The notes under the pieces were generated by a model that ran no database searches, had not been told where the DNA came from, and saw nothing but the letters and a program-made list of their open reading frames with translations. The position numbers were made by a program, and so were the translations under genes. This document shows, piece by piece, positions 12,001-20,946 of a stretch of 64,000 bases of DNA. The first letter of the stretch is position 1. Each line of letters opens with the position of its first letter. The DNA lies in NCBI GenBank assembly GCA_030411725.1, contig MU839844.1:124001-188000 (forward strand), written 5' to 3'. This stretch comes from Echria macrotheca (lineage: Eukaryota > Ascomycota > Sordariomycetes > Sordariales > Schizotheciaceae).

Positions 12001-14532
12001 TCGCCACTTCTGGCTGATGCACGCCGGGCGGCGCATGTAAAGCTCTGGACTAAGCCACCAGTCGTGAATATAGATGACATCCTTGGCCATGCTGATAGCT
12101 CGAGACACATTCCACATGTAGTCTCGGCCGTCGACTAGCCACTGAGCGTGAACGCCGGTCCGAACAGGTGCAAAGCTCTCGAATCGGTTCGGCCGATGCC
12201 ACGGGGTGCTGCTCAGCATGTCCTGTACGGACTCTTCGAACTGCTGCATGATGTGCTGGTTCGGCGAAAACAGCCTCAACATCCGTTCTGACGTTATGAT
12301 CTTGAGGGTGTGATGTTTGGTCGGCGTTCGGCGAGCCGTTAGGTCTAGGTTCTCGATATCATCCGCTCCCTCGTTGGATTTCGGCACAAGCTGCTGGCCT
12401 TTATTTTTCTTAGAAACAATCTCAAACTTCGGGTCGACGAGGTAGACATCATAGATGTTCATGTTCTCGGGCGACTCAACACAGACAATATAGCTCTGGC
12501 GGACCAGAAACCACTTGCGGCTGTGCCGTGCAATAACCTTCCCGGGCGTCAGCACCCGTCGGAAGTCGAGACCCTGGGAAGATTGTATATGCAGATAGCA
12601 CTCCTTCCCGTGATAACTACCCTCAGCCGCAAGCCTGACTCCAAGAGCAGAGAGCTCAAGGAACCGACAAAGACGGTTACTGTCTGCTCGGAACATGAGC
12701 CAGTGGATCATCTCCTGGAGATACTTCTCAAGCATTCGTTGCTGCCTCTCGACGTATTTCCGTCTAGACTCAGCCGCGGACTGATTCAGATCGGCAGTTG
12801 AACCCAGCGCCGAGCTCTTCCGCCGAGGACCCAGCACAGGCATGCGGGACTTGCGTTTCCTCATCGGAGGTCGTTCCTCGGCATCGGTGACCTCAGGCAC
12901 TGTTGCCTCGCCGGCAGTGCCTTCGGCGGCGGTCTCATCGCCCGCTCTAATGTCCGCAGGATCCTCGTCATCGTTTTCATCCAGACCTCTGACGCCACGC
13001 AGATAGGGGAAGGCCGAGAGAGGAAATCTCGGCTGTTTCCGCTTGGCGCCCAAGTCGAGGCGGGTTGTGGTGAACTTTTCATTCCTGAGCGTCAGCTTGT
13101 ATTTCCAGTGCAGGTTCAGGAAATCCCGGATAGTTCGCTTGATGGTCCACTTCATCTGGCTGGGTCCGCTGCCGTACTCCAACTCAATGGTAAACAGCCA
13201 ATGCCTCTCGCTATCCTTTTCCTCGACCGGGGTGCTGTCCCTGATGTGCAGTCTGAGCTGCTCAAGCAGAACAGGTATCCTCTTGTTCCCATGCTCATCT
13301 CGTTGGATCATGCTGGCGAGGATCAAGACGGCTGGAGCGACAGCTCTCAGTTCGGCCATAAGCTCAGCGGATTTGTAATAGTCGAACCGCTCATCTTCCT
13401 TCCGCCGAAGGAGCTTGAGCGTGTTTTTGACCTGGCGCCACTTCTGGGCCCCAAAAGTCGTTGCCCTCTCGCCACCGAACAGGGGCCTGCGAGGAGTCAC
13501 TGCATCTCCATCTGAAGCCCCTCCACCGAGGGCGGAGAAGCGCCTGAAATGATGGCTCATGCCTCGACCTGAAGGGCTCTCGGCTTCTTCGCCTTCGGCT
13601 GATCGGCCACCGGCGGCCCAAGGAGCAGGCCGTCTAGGATTCTGCTCTCGGGTCAAGCGGTCGCGGCCCTCGCCTTCCGAGACACCAGCATGATCTGGAA
13701 TTTCTGGTGCCGTTGCCCGTCTCAGGAAATTGAGTCGATGGTGCGCAACCGGCGTGTCGGGAGACATGCTTGCCATATGGGGCGTATTTGGGGTCGAGTA
13801 TGAATCCAACCGTGGCCTTTTCATCCTCCTTTTCTTCTTTTGTTTACCTTTGTTTTGTCCTGACGCTGTGGTCTCGTCCGCCGTTTCCTCAGCATCAGCA
13901 TCAACATCGCTGCCCTCATCCGCGGTGCCGGCGGCACGTGTAGAATGCCGCGTGACGGTGGGAGAACTCGTTGTTGAACCAAGCTCTCCGAGCATAGTTG
14001 GCGTGGCATAACTCTGAGAAGCCCCAGAGCCGGTGAACTCCTTCAACTTTGCCATGAACGTCGAGCCACGAAACTTGCCAAAGGGGTCCCTAGCGTCCCA
14101 TGAGCCCTGTCTCGAGTGTGACAATGGCGGGTCCGAGACGACATCATCGCGAGCGAATTGTACGCTCCTCCGAGGTACCGTCGGCGAGCTCGTCTCGGGC
14201 GTTTCGAGGGTAATCGGCGGCGGGAGCGAATTCGACGTGAGGTCGGTATTCAGGCCGGGAGGACGAGGTGACAGTATTGCGTCGGAAATTGGAGCTATGC
14301 GGTCATGAGGTATGCCGCTATTGATGTAATCGACCGTTTTGTTCTCGGGCAATGTCTGGCCCCGAAGAGAGCCCGGCTTGGTTGCAAAGTCATACTGATC
14401 AGAGCCAATGGGAGAGGGCATTCCGAGGGCCCGGGCCTGGGGTATTGTCGGCAATTCTGTGAGCCGCCCCGAGGCCATGGTCATCTCTTGTCGCCCGGAC
14501 CCGCCGGCCTCGGTCCTGGGGCTGTCCGCCAT
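9067..14532 (-). CDS. pld1: Phospholipase D1 (Spo14-type, PX-PH-HKD)
   Basis: A single uninterrupted frame of 1821 residues, starting with an ATG at 14532. The first ~360 residues are Ser/Pro-rich and disordered. A PX-like region follows (about 400-620), then a PH-type segment around residue 670 (HSRKWFLVRQSYIVCVES). Two catalytic HKD motifs are visible: HHEKIVIVDHDIAFVGG near residue 908 and HAKCIIVDDRVALIGSAN near residue 1210. Both have the full HxKxxxxD pattern and the following Gly/Ser residues, so the enzyme should be active. It hydrolyses phosphatidylcholine to phosphatidic acid, a signal for vesicle traffic and, in yeast, for sporulation membranes. The C-terminal ~500 residues include the family's conserved end segment beyond a low-complexity linker. 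The absence of introns over 5.4 kb is notable beside intron-bearing neighbours. It diverges from gamma-tubulin. Confidence 0.96.
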   Translation of the reverse strand: MADSPRTEAGGSGRQEMTMASGRLTELPTIPQARALGMPSPIGSDQYDFATKPGSLRGQTLPENKTVDYINSGIPHDRIAPISDAILSPRPPGLNTDLTSNSLPPPITLETPETSSPTVPRRSVQFARDDVVSDPPLSHSRQGSWDARDPFGKFRGSTFMAKLKEFTGSGASQSYATPTMLGELGSTTSSPTVTRHSTRAAGTADEGSDVDADAEETADETTASGQNKGKQKKKRRMKRPRLDSYSTPNTPHMASMSPDTPVAHHRLNFLRRATAPEIPDHAGVSEGEGRDRLTREQNPRRPAPWAAGGRSAEGEEAESPSGRGMSHHFRRFSALGGGASDGDAVTPRRPLFGGERATTFGAQKWRQVKNTLKLLRRKEDERFDYYKSAELMAELRAVAPAVLILASMIQRDEHGNKRIPVLLEQLRLHIRDSTPVEEKDSERHWLFTIELEYGSGPSQMKWTIKRTIRDFLNLHWKYKLTLRNEKFTTTRLDLGAKRKQPRFPLSAFPYLRGVRGLDENDDEDPADIRAGDETAAEGTAGEATVPEVTDAEERPPMRKRKSRMPVLGPRRKSSALGSTADLNQSAAESRRKYVERQQRMLEKYLQEMIHWLMFRADSNRLCRFLELSALGVRLAAEGSYHGKECYLHIQSSQGLDFRRVLTPGKVIARHSRKWFLVRQSYIVCVESPENMNIYDVYLVDPKFEIVSKKNKGQQLVPKSNEGADDIENLDLTARRTPTKHHTLKIITSERMLRLFSPNQHIMQQFEESVQDMLSSTPWHRPNRFESFAPVRTGVHAQWLVDGRDYMWNVSRAISMAKDVIYIHDWWLSPELYMRRPACISQKWRLDRLLQRKAEQGVKIFVIVYRNVEAAVPIDSEYTKFSLLNLHPNIFVQRSPNQFKKNQFFFAHHEKIVIVDHDIAFVGGIDLCFGRWDCPQHPVADDKPTGFESLDTPKDAEHCQLFPGKDYSNPRVQDFFKLNEPYEEMYDRGKVPRMPWHDISMQVVGQPARDLTRHFVQRWNYVRRGRKPTRPTPFLLPPPDSKQEEIKALGLEGTCEVQILRSASTWSLGVEETEHSIQSAYIKMIEDSEHFVYMENQFFITSTDTMNTRMVNRIGDALVSRIIRAHENDEDWRAVILIPLMPGFQNEVNVQDGTSVRLILQCQFRSICRGEHSIFGRLRAAGIDPENYIQFFSLRQWGKLGNGTITTEQLYIHAKCIIVDDRVALIGSANINERSMLGNRDSECAAIVRDTDMIWSTMGGRPYQVGRFAHTLRLRLMREHLGLDVDQILEEERQLDNDRSANFEDDMDRIYHDEPEASAQAGSSKKQTSGSDLPSTPTRSQRSMSFNHDIDLAEPEPPRGRSRGKSTATEEDTRGIGSEAHRKEVEGFGPDRWKAAQEEGADQGRDSVIINGREVLVHDISPEGRGTLHSPHRAHKPRRLSGTAPLEGGSTNDPMPPMPAFDRRTTEQLGLPRASQLPSLPMMDDTDIGGPPAAPESAGNQAPSTPHPLAADIKLAAIDKDCMRDPLNDNFYENVWCRAAENNTKIYRRVFRVMPDSEVTNWTEYKEFDAYNKRFKDSMDGARTSEEGDKTDNAAQQQSTAGAGIGAPGPAALGKGLAEKMTEKVPNALLPGSSETPRVVEPPKDSAVDEKKALAESAREEEASGDIPTDPEKIEGGGGALNPNLNAGEDIRPSSAATSWLEVGHDARKERRPTFSTPDRPDMPPNSSGGGSASGVFLNGSTTEVGGTVKSVGSQRRRQRAATRSSRRGFSSADEILSRAEAEELLNLMQGTLVQFPYDWLLVEETNGNWLFQVDQVAPLQI

Positions 14533-15262
14533 CGCCGAAGGGGGTTCGTCGTTCGGACGGTCGCCGAGACTAGAAAGCTGCTAGAATCCTCGATAGCGAA
14601 CCATGCCGCACAATTCTGGACCAATCGACTGCGGAAACGGCTGCGGCAGCACTATCTGCATCCACGTTCAAATGCAGGCGTGCGAGATGGCGGTGTCGAG
14701 GACGAAGCGGCGTCGTCGTCCAGTGCAAGCCGCGTGTTCGAGTTCGTGGCGCCTGTCAGACCAGGTTACGCACTTCAGTCGACGACTTCAGCCGGCTTGT
14801 GGCAAGCCGGAATGTAAGAAGAGAAGCTAGTCGGCGCTACTTGGGCGAGCAACGCGACGGGTAGGTATGCGGTTCTTTCGGAAATTCCTCGACGGTGAGG
14901 ATCAGGTTGGGTTTCCAAGAGAGAAACAAAAAGTGGTGGAAGCTGGGATGGAGCCGTCCCAGAACAGGGTTGGAGGTTTGAGCTGGATCCCGGCGCCGAT
15001 ATTGCGAGCATGGGGTGACGACAGGGGTCCTGCCAGCGGGCTGGTACCCCACGTTGCCACTGTTAGCGGGCGAAACACAATTACGGTATTACACTGAAAT
15101 AGAGTAACTTTCCACATGTTTATCAGAGCAGCCCCTCCACACTCGAGGTACAATACAAGTACTGTTGGCGGGGTCTTCAGCCCGCGTCGCGAAACCACAT
15201 CGACGCGTCGAGACTCGACATCCACAAGTCCACCGCTACCCATTGTCGCAGATGCCGCCAAA
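14533..15262. promoter_or_regulatory. Bidirectional promoter between pld1 and gamma-tubulin
   Basis: This 730-bp region lies between two diverging start codons. A CCAAT box is present at 14621-14625. No protein-coding or RNA feature is recognised. Confidence 0.55.
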
Positions 15263-16919
15263 ATGCCCAGGCACGTCCTGAATGCTCTGTTGGGTCTCGA
15301 AACCCGGTGTTTGCTAACGTGGAAACAGAGAAATAATCACGATACAAGCTGGCCAGTGCGGCAACAGCAGTGAGTCCCCGAATCCATCTCGAGCTGCCCC
15401 CTAGAATTGGGCAGAGACTAACTCTTGGCCATAGTCGGTAGCCAGTTTTGGCAGCAACTTTGCCAAGAGCACGGAATCAGTCAAGACGGCAATCTCGAGG
15501 ATTTCGCGACCGAGGGCGGCGACCGCAAGGACGTGTTTTACTACCAGAGCGACGACACACGCTACATCCCTCGAGCCATTCTGATTGACCTCGAGCCACG
15601 TGTACGAGCGCCACCGAAATTTGCTTTATACCGTTAACACGAACATAGGTCATCAACGGCATACAAACGGGCCCATACAAGAATATCTACAACCCAGAGA
15701 ATTTCTATGTCGGGAAGAATGGCGTCGGCGCCGGTAACAACTGGGGTGATGGCTACCAGACAGGAGAATCAGTTCACGAGGAGATAATGGAGATGATTGA
15801 CCGAGAAGCGGACGGGAGCGATTCCCTCGAGGTACGTGACTGTCTCCGTTGTTTAGCACAGCCACTAACGGAAACAGGGGTTCATGATGCTACACTCTAT
15901 TGCTGGCGGCACGGGATCCGGCTTGGGGTCGTTTCTGCTCGAGAGGCTGAACGACCGGTTCCCGAAGAAGATCATCCAGACATATTCGGTCTTTCCAGAC
16001 ACGACGAACTCCGGTGATGTTGTTGTCCATCCTTACAACAGCATACTCTCCATGCGGAGACTAACGCAGAATGCGGATTCGGTCGTTGTTCTTGACAACG
16101 GCGCGCTCTCTCACATTGCTGCTGATAGACTTCACATTCAAGAGCCGTCCTTCCACCAGACTAATCAGCTCGTCTCGACGGTCATGTCGGCCAGCACCAC
16201 CACTCTCCGATACCCGGGCTACATGCACAACGACTTGGTCAGCATTCTGGCCTCGTTGATACCCACCCCAAGGTGTCACTTCCTCATGACTTCATACACT
16301 CCTTTCACGGGGGACCAAGTCGAACAAGCTAAGACCGTCCGGAAGACGACCGTGTTGGACGTGATGAGGCGTCTTCTCCAGCCAAAGAACCGCATGGTGT
16401 CGACGGTACCGGGCAAAAAGAGCTGCTACATTTCCATCCTCAACGTCATCCAGGGAGAAGTCGACCCGACGGACGTACACAAGAGTCTGCTGCGTATCCG
16501 AGAGCGGCGGCTCGCGACCTTCATTCCCTGGGGACCTGCTAGCATCCAGGTCGCGTTGACAAAGCGGAGCCCTTATGTGCCTATGGCACACCGCGTCAGC
16601 GGATTGATGCTGGCCAACCATACCAGCATAGCTACGGTGAGAGAACATCAGTGTTTATTTGGAATCCACCGATCTAACTTTTCAATAGCTGTTTAAGAGA
16701 ATACTCCGCCAGTACGACGGTATGCGCACCCGTAACGCGTTCTTGGGGCCCTACAAGAAAACGGCTCCGTTCGCGGATAACTTTGACGAGTTTGACGAGG
16801 CGCGTGAGGTCGTGGCCGATTTGATCGCCGAGTACGAGGCGGCCGAGAACCCCGACTATCTGAACCCGGACCTGGGGGAGAAGAATGACTCGTCCGAGAC
16901 CGACAAGCGCATGCCATGA
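15263..16919 (+). CDS. tubG: Gamma-tubulin
   Basis: Six exons: 15263-15270, 15329-15369, 15435-15601, 15649-15831, 15878-16636 and 16689-16919, giving 462 residues. The protein starts MPREIITIQAGQCGN and contains the tubulin GTP-binding signature GGTGSGLGS. Its interior matches gamma-tubulin rather than alpha or beta (YKNIYNPENFYVGKNGVGAG, TNSGDVVVHPYNSILSMRRL). Gamma-tubulin nucleates microtubules at spindle pole bodies. The first coding exon is only 8 nt (ATGCCCAG), and its intron has a GC donor (GCACGT) with a perfect branch site GCTAAC 12 nt before the acceptor CAG. Only this splice restores the conserved N-terminus. The other introns (46-65 nt) are GT-AG. It diverges from pld1 and converges on the complex I gene. 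Confidence 0.96.
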
Positions 16920-17382
16920 GCGGATCTGATTTCTTTTAGTCAGTTTCCTACTGGGGCTCTATCGGGCTGGTTTTGGATCAATAGGTCGGGATCTTGATCT
17001 GAGAGGGGTTTGCGGCGTCTTTTCATTCCGTTACTTCATGATTACTCTGCATGGCGTTACGGGGAGGGCGGGTAGGAAAAGCGGTGGACGACAGCGTAGA
17101 GATAGTATATATATGGTTTCAACGGATTTGCCGACTTGGCAATGTCAAGGTTTTGTCATGGCGATTTCGATTTCCAAGCTTGTGGACAAAAGAGACGCCG
17201 TCTATAAAACTGTCGAGACAGGCGACCGACATACTGTACAGGAACCGTGTATTTTCTTCACGGCATTCTAGACCGTATGTACATAAAGGCCAGTAGGAAT
17301 CCGAACCACTCCACCCCGCATCTTCTTCCCCGATCTCGCCCGGCACGCTCGCAATCTCAACCCCCTCCCCTTCTTTCGTTTT
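16920..17382. other. Trailer region between convergent gamma-tubulin and complex I genes
   Basis: This 463-bp gap between stop codons is expected to carry the 3' UTRs of both genes. No other feature is seen. Confidence 0.5.
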
Positions 17383-18201
17383 TTACTTGCGGTACCACAT
17401 CCTCGTAATCTTGGTATTCCGCATCTTGCGCTGCAGTTGGAAGATGCCATACATGAGCGCCTCGCTGGTGGGCGGGCACCCAGGCACGTAAACATCAACA
17501 GGCACGATCCGATCGCAGCCGCGCACAACGCTGTAACTGTAGTGGTAGTAGCCGCCGCCGTTGGCGCAAGAGCCCATGCTGATGACCCAGCGCGGCTCGG
17601 GCATCTGGTCGTAGACCTGGCGCAGGGCGGGCGCCATCTTGTTGGTCAAGGTCCCGGCGACGATCATCACATCCGACTGGCGCGGGGAGGCGCGGAAGAT
17701 GATTCCCAGCCTATCTTGATCGTAGCGCGGAGTCGAGAGGTGCATCATCTCGACGGCGCAGCAGGCGAGACCGAAGGTCATAGGCCAAAGGGAGGATTGG
17801 CGGGCCCAGTTGGTGATTATGTCGAGGGTTGTTCTATGCCGACGTGTCAGTCTCCAGGACTTGGAGTACCAAGAAAAAAGGAGGGATAGCATACAGCGCG
17901 TATTGGACCACGCCCTTGGTCCCCTCCTGGCTGGGGAGCGGAACTTCTCTTCGTTCGCGCTTCGCAACGCCGTATCCGCCGTGTGGCTGGACGGCAGCAC
18001 CGGCGGCATTGTTTCGGGACGACGACGAGATGGAGGCGGCGGCGACGCGGAAGGGGACGAGCTGGGCCGTAGGTCGGGCTAATCGAATTGATATCAGCTA
18101 AACACGTCCCTTGGTCTGGGTCGGACAAGGACGGTCGTTCTTCGGGTCGATTGCTCACCTCGGAGAGCCAGCGAGGCTCCTGTCCTCGCAGACGATAGCA
18201 T
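17383..18201 (-). CDS. NDUFS7: NADH:ubiquinone oxidoreductase 20 kDa (PSST/NDUFS7) subunit
   Basis: Three exons: 18201-18159, 18078-17895 and 17833-17383, giving 225 residues. The N-terminus MLSSARTGASLALRARPT is a typical mitochondrial presequence. The mature protein carries the ligands of iron-sulfur cluster N2: the tandem cysteines in GLACCAVEMMH, a cysteine in SMGSCANGGGYYHY and one in VDVYVPGCPPTSEALMYG. PSST sits in the peripheral arm of complex I and passes electrons to ubiquinone. The C-terminal sequence is almost invariant in the family, ending KMRNTKITRMWYRK. Both introns (80 and 61 nt) are GT-AG and join conserved blocks in frame. It is encoded upstream of, and in tandem with, mpp10 on the minus strand. 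Confidence 0.96.
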
Positions 18202-18699
18202 GATTGGCGAGCGGTGCTACTGTCTGCAGCGAGTTGTCGAAAGGAGCGGAGAGATCCCAATTGAGGGGGCAGCGTTCCTGCGAGGAGCAAGGCGGCGGGA
18301 TGCTTCTTCTCGCCACGGAATTCGAGGTCGACGTTTCGTTGATATGTGCTCCGAGCGCTTTTCGCCGCACCGGGCACGCACTAAGCATCAAAGGAACGGT
18401 TTTAATTGGCTGCAGGATGTTTTCGTTGGACCCACACCTGTTGGTGGGGGGTTTTCCGGATCAATGAGCTCAATCCATCTTCAACGTCACCGTCTGTCTG
18501 CCACAGCACCATCCTTGCAAAATAGTCGCAGCTAATGATATTCGGTATGTCCGTATGTAAGCTGAAAGAGATAGTACCACACATAATTGATGCCATTTGT
18601 AAACAGAAAATGTGGATATCAACAGTCTGCTTCATGAAAAGCCTCGCCCTGAATTATCCCGACAGAATAAACTCTAATAACCGCAAGACGGTAATCACA
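18202..18699 (-). promoter_or_regulatory. Upstream region of the complex I subunit gene and trailer of mpp10
   Basis: This 498-bp stretch separates the ATG of the 20 kDa subunit gene from the stop of mpp10, both on the minus strand. It should contain the promoter of the former and the 3' UTR of the latter. The part nearest mpp10 is AT-rich, as fungal trailers often are. No gene is recognised. Confidence 0.5.
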
Positions 18700-20946
18700 C
18701 TACAACTTGAGGCCACCGCTTGTCGGTGCCCCCTTTTGTTCCGTGACCTTCTTTCCATCCAAACCCATGACTTCGCCCTTGCGGTTGATCACCTTCACCC
18801 CGCCCTTCTTCAACTCGTCCATCGTCTCCTTCTGGGCCTGGGCCTTCTTGCTCAGAGACTTTGTCGCATCGAGACCGCCTGCCTTGCGAATACGCTCCTT
18901 CTCCCGGCGCCGCCTTCGCAGCTTGTCCTCGCGGCTCATCTCCTGTCGAGCCACCGGCAGACCGCTCTTAGCAACCACCTCGCCGCGTTCCGCTGTATCC
19001 TTCCCGGGCGCGTACACTTCCTGTGGCGCAATCATGCTTTCTCCACCGGCGACACCCTGGGCCGTCGTGGGCTGCGCGTCTTCCATAGCAACCGTGGCGA
19101 CATCAGCGACAATAGTAAGTGTCGGTGCCGATGGTTTCGGCTTGTAGTGCCAGCTGCTCAACGCGTCCAGCCTGGCGCTGATATCCTTCCACATCCCCTT
19201 GATCTCTTCCTCATCCCGACGAAGCTTCTCATCGGCCTGACTGACGTACGCGTCTGGGTTTGACTTTTTGACGTGTTCCTCCTCGTAGATCTCGGCCAAG
19301 CTTTGTTTCCCTTTCGTATCTTCCACATCAACAAGCCCACGACGTGCCCCGTTCGGGTTGCCAAGGGTATCTGGACGACGCCGCAAGAGTTCGTCGAACT
19401 CTTGTGCCAGGATCCGGCGTTTGATGAGCGACTCTATAGATTCGGAAACTTCTTCGGTGATAACGGGCACAGGCTTGCCGATGTGCTCAAAGTCGAGGTC
19501 CTCCTCCAGAAGTGAGTTGACTGGTCTGTCTGCTGCTGCTGCCTCTCCTGACAGAGTCCACGCTCGTTTTGCCACGAGCTCAGCCTCCAGTTTCCGGATT
19601 TCTTCGGCCACTTTAGCTTGCCTCCGCTCATGAGCTGAGCGACGAGACTTAGGGTTTCCGGCCGATACGTCGGACAGGGCATCTTCTGAATCAGACCGTT
19701 CCGACAGATCGTCGAAGAGATCACGCCGAACATCATTCTGTGCCCTTTCTACATCAGCCTCGTCTGGCTGTGCTGGCGGTTGCTCGAATACTCTCTTCTT
19801 CCTGAAATTTCCAGGCTTCTTCTTTTTGGGCGGCGGGGCAAAGAAGTCTTTATAGAAAATATCGTTGGCCGTGAGATCCATCTCCATGTCTCCCAGGTCG
19901 TCCTCCATCTGGTCATCCCCTTCTTCGTCCGAGTCAAAAGCATCCTTTCCGGAGGGGTGAGGCGGTTTCGTATTCCCCAACTCCTCCATATCGACATCCG
20001 ATTCCTCTTCGTCTTCGTCTTCGTCTTCGTCGTTCAACCCGTTTGAAGCTCCCTTTCCTGCCAAGGAGAAGGGGTCTGCGTGAAAATCAACCGACTCATC
20101 GTCGCTGAAGTGATCGGTATTGGGGTCTGCCCGTGCATCCTGTGCCTCGAACCATTGTGATTGCTTGTTGAAATCCTCGAGCGAGAAAAATCCATCGTTG
20201 AGACCATCGGGATCTTCCACAAATTCGCCAGCCTCCTCCTCAGAATCATCCTGCTCTTCCCCGTCCTCTTCCTCGACGTCTTCCTCCATATCCACATCAG
20301 AGTTCGACTTTTCCTCAATGTTATCCAAATCTTCCACTACACTACCGTCCGAAGTCTCCTCATCAATCTCTTCGCTATCCGCCTCGCTTCCGGACTCCGA
20401 TGTTGCACTCGCTGAGTCGTCGTCATCGGATGCGACTTCGAAGCCATCCTCTCCAAACTCGACAACTCGGGCATGTTGGACATCCTCTCCGCCGGCTTGC
20501 TCGACCTCGTTTCTTTCCTCAAGCTCCTGCAGGAGCTCGGTGGATTCTTGGAGTACGCTGGTGATTATCTTCTTTGCCTGTTGCCACACTTGGCCGGTCT
20601 CGAAACCGTCGATATGCAGTTTTCTCAGTTTTAAGACGGCCGTCTGTGTCGATTCCCGCTTTCGCTTTTTCCCCGGCTCGCGCACTCTGGCTTGTTGCTG
20701 GTCCACAACTTGGCCGGCTAGGTTGTCGAGTGTCTGCTTGGCAACTTGCAGCGATCCCACGGGGAGCAGAGGCGGCGGCTGTAGGAAAACATGGCGGTTG
20801 GAGGGATAGGTCGAGTCGAGAAACACGGCGAGGGCAGTCCCATCTTGAGCGCCCGAGGCGGCCGCCGCTTGCGCCATGCTCGGAGCGTGGGTAAAAGTAT
20901 GTGACGTGGACGTGAGGGAAGAAGTTGTGCTCCCTGCTACTTCCAT
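18700..20946 (-). CDS. mpp10: Mpp10, U3 snoRNP / small-subunit processome protein
   Basis: Intronless gene of 748 residues, ATG at 20946. The protein shows the Mpp10 architecture. There is a conserved N-terminal helical region (LHIDGFETGQVWQQAKKI), then a very acidic middle full of Asp/Glu runs. The core blocks follow: DFFAPPPKKKKPGNFRKKRV, VFEQPPAQPDEADVERAQND, LEEDLDFEHIGKPVPVITEE and SIESLIKRRILAQEFDELLR. The C-terminus is a basic KKAQAQKETMDELKKGGVKV segment. Mpp10 forms a subcomplex with Imp3 and Imp4 on the U3 snoRNA during 18S rRNA maturation in the nucleolus. The acidic runs are encoded by GAT/GAA-rich DNA, which explains the CTTC/ATCC-like tracts visible on the + strand. Confidence 0.93.
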   Translation of the reverse strand: MEVAGSTTSSLTSTSHTFTHAPSMAQAAAASGAQDGTALAVFLDSTYPSNRHVFLQPPPLLPVGSLQVAKQTLDNLAGQVVDQQQARVREPGKKRKRESTQTAVLKLRKLHIDGFETGQVWQQAKKIITSVLQESTELLQELEERNEVEQAGGEDVQHARVVEFGEDGFEVASDDDDSASATSESGSEADSEEIDEETSDGSVVEDLDNIEEKSNSDVDMEEDVEEEDGEEQDDSEEEAGEFVEDPDGLNDGFFSLEDFNKQSQWFEAQDARADPNTDHFSDDESVDFHADPFSLAGKGASNGLNDEDEDEDEEESDVDMEELGNTKPPHPSGKDAFDSDEEGDDQMEDDLGDMEMDLTANDIFYKDFFAPPPKKKKPGNFRKKRVFEQPPAQPDEADVERAQNDVRRDLFDDLSERSDSEDALSDVSAGNPKSRRSAHERRQAKVAEEIRKLEAELVAKRAWTLSGEAAAADRPVNSLLEEDLDFEHIGKPVPVITEEVSESIESLIKRRILAQEFDELLRRRPDTLGNPNGARRGLVDVEDTKGKQSLAEIYEEEHVKKSNPDAYVSQADEKLRRDEEEIKGMWKDISARLDALSSWHYKPKPSAPTLTIVADVATVAMEDAQPTTAQGVAGGESMIAPQEVYAPGKDTAERGEVVAKSGLPVARQEMSREDKLRRRRREKERIRKAGGLDATKSLSKKAQAQKETMDELKKGGVKVINRKGEVMGLDGKKVTEQKGAPTSGGLKL

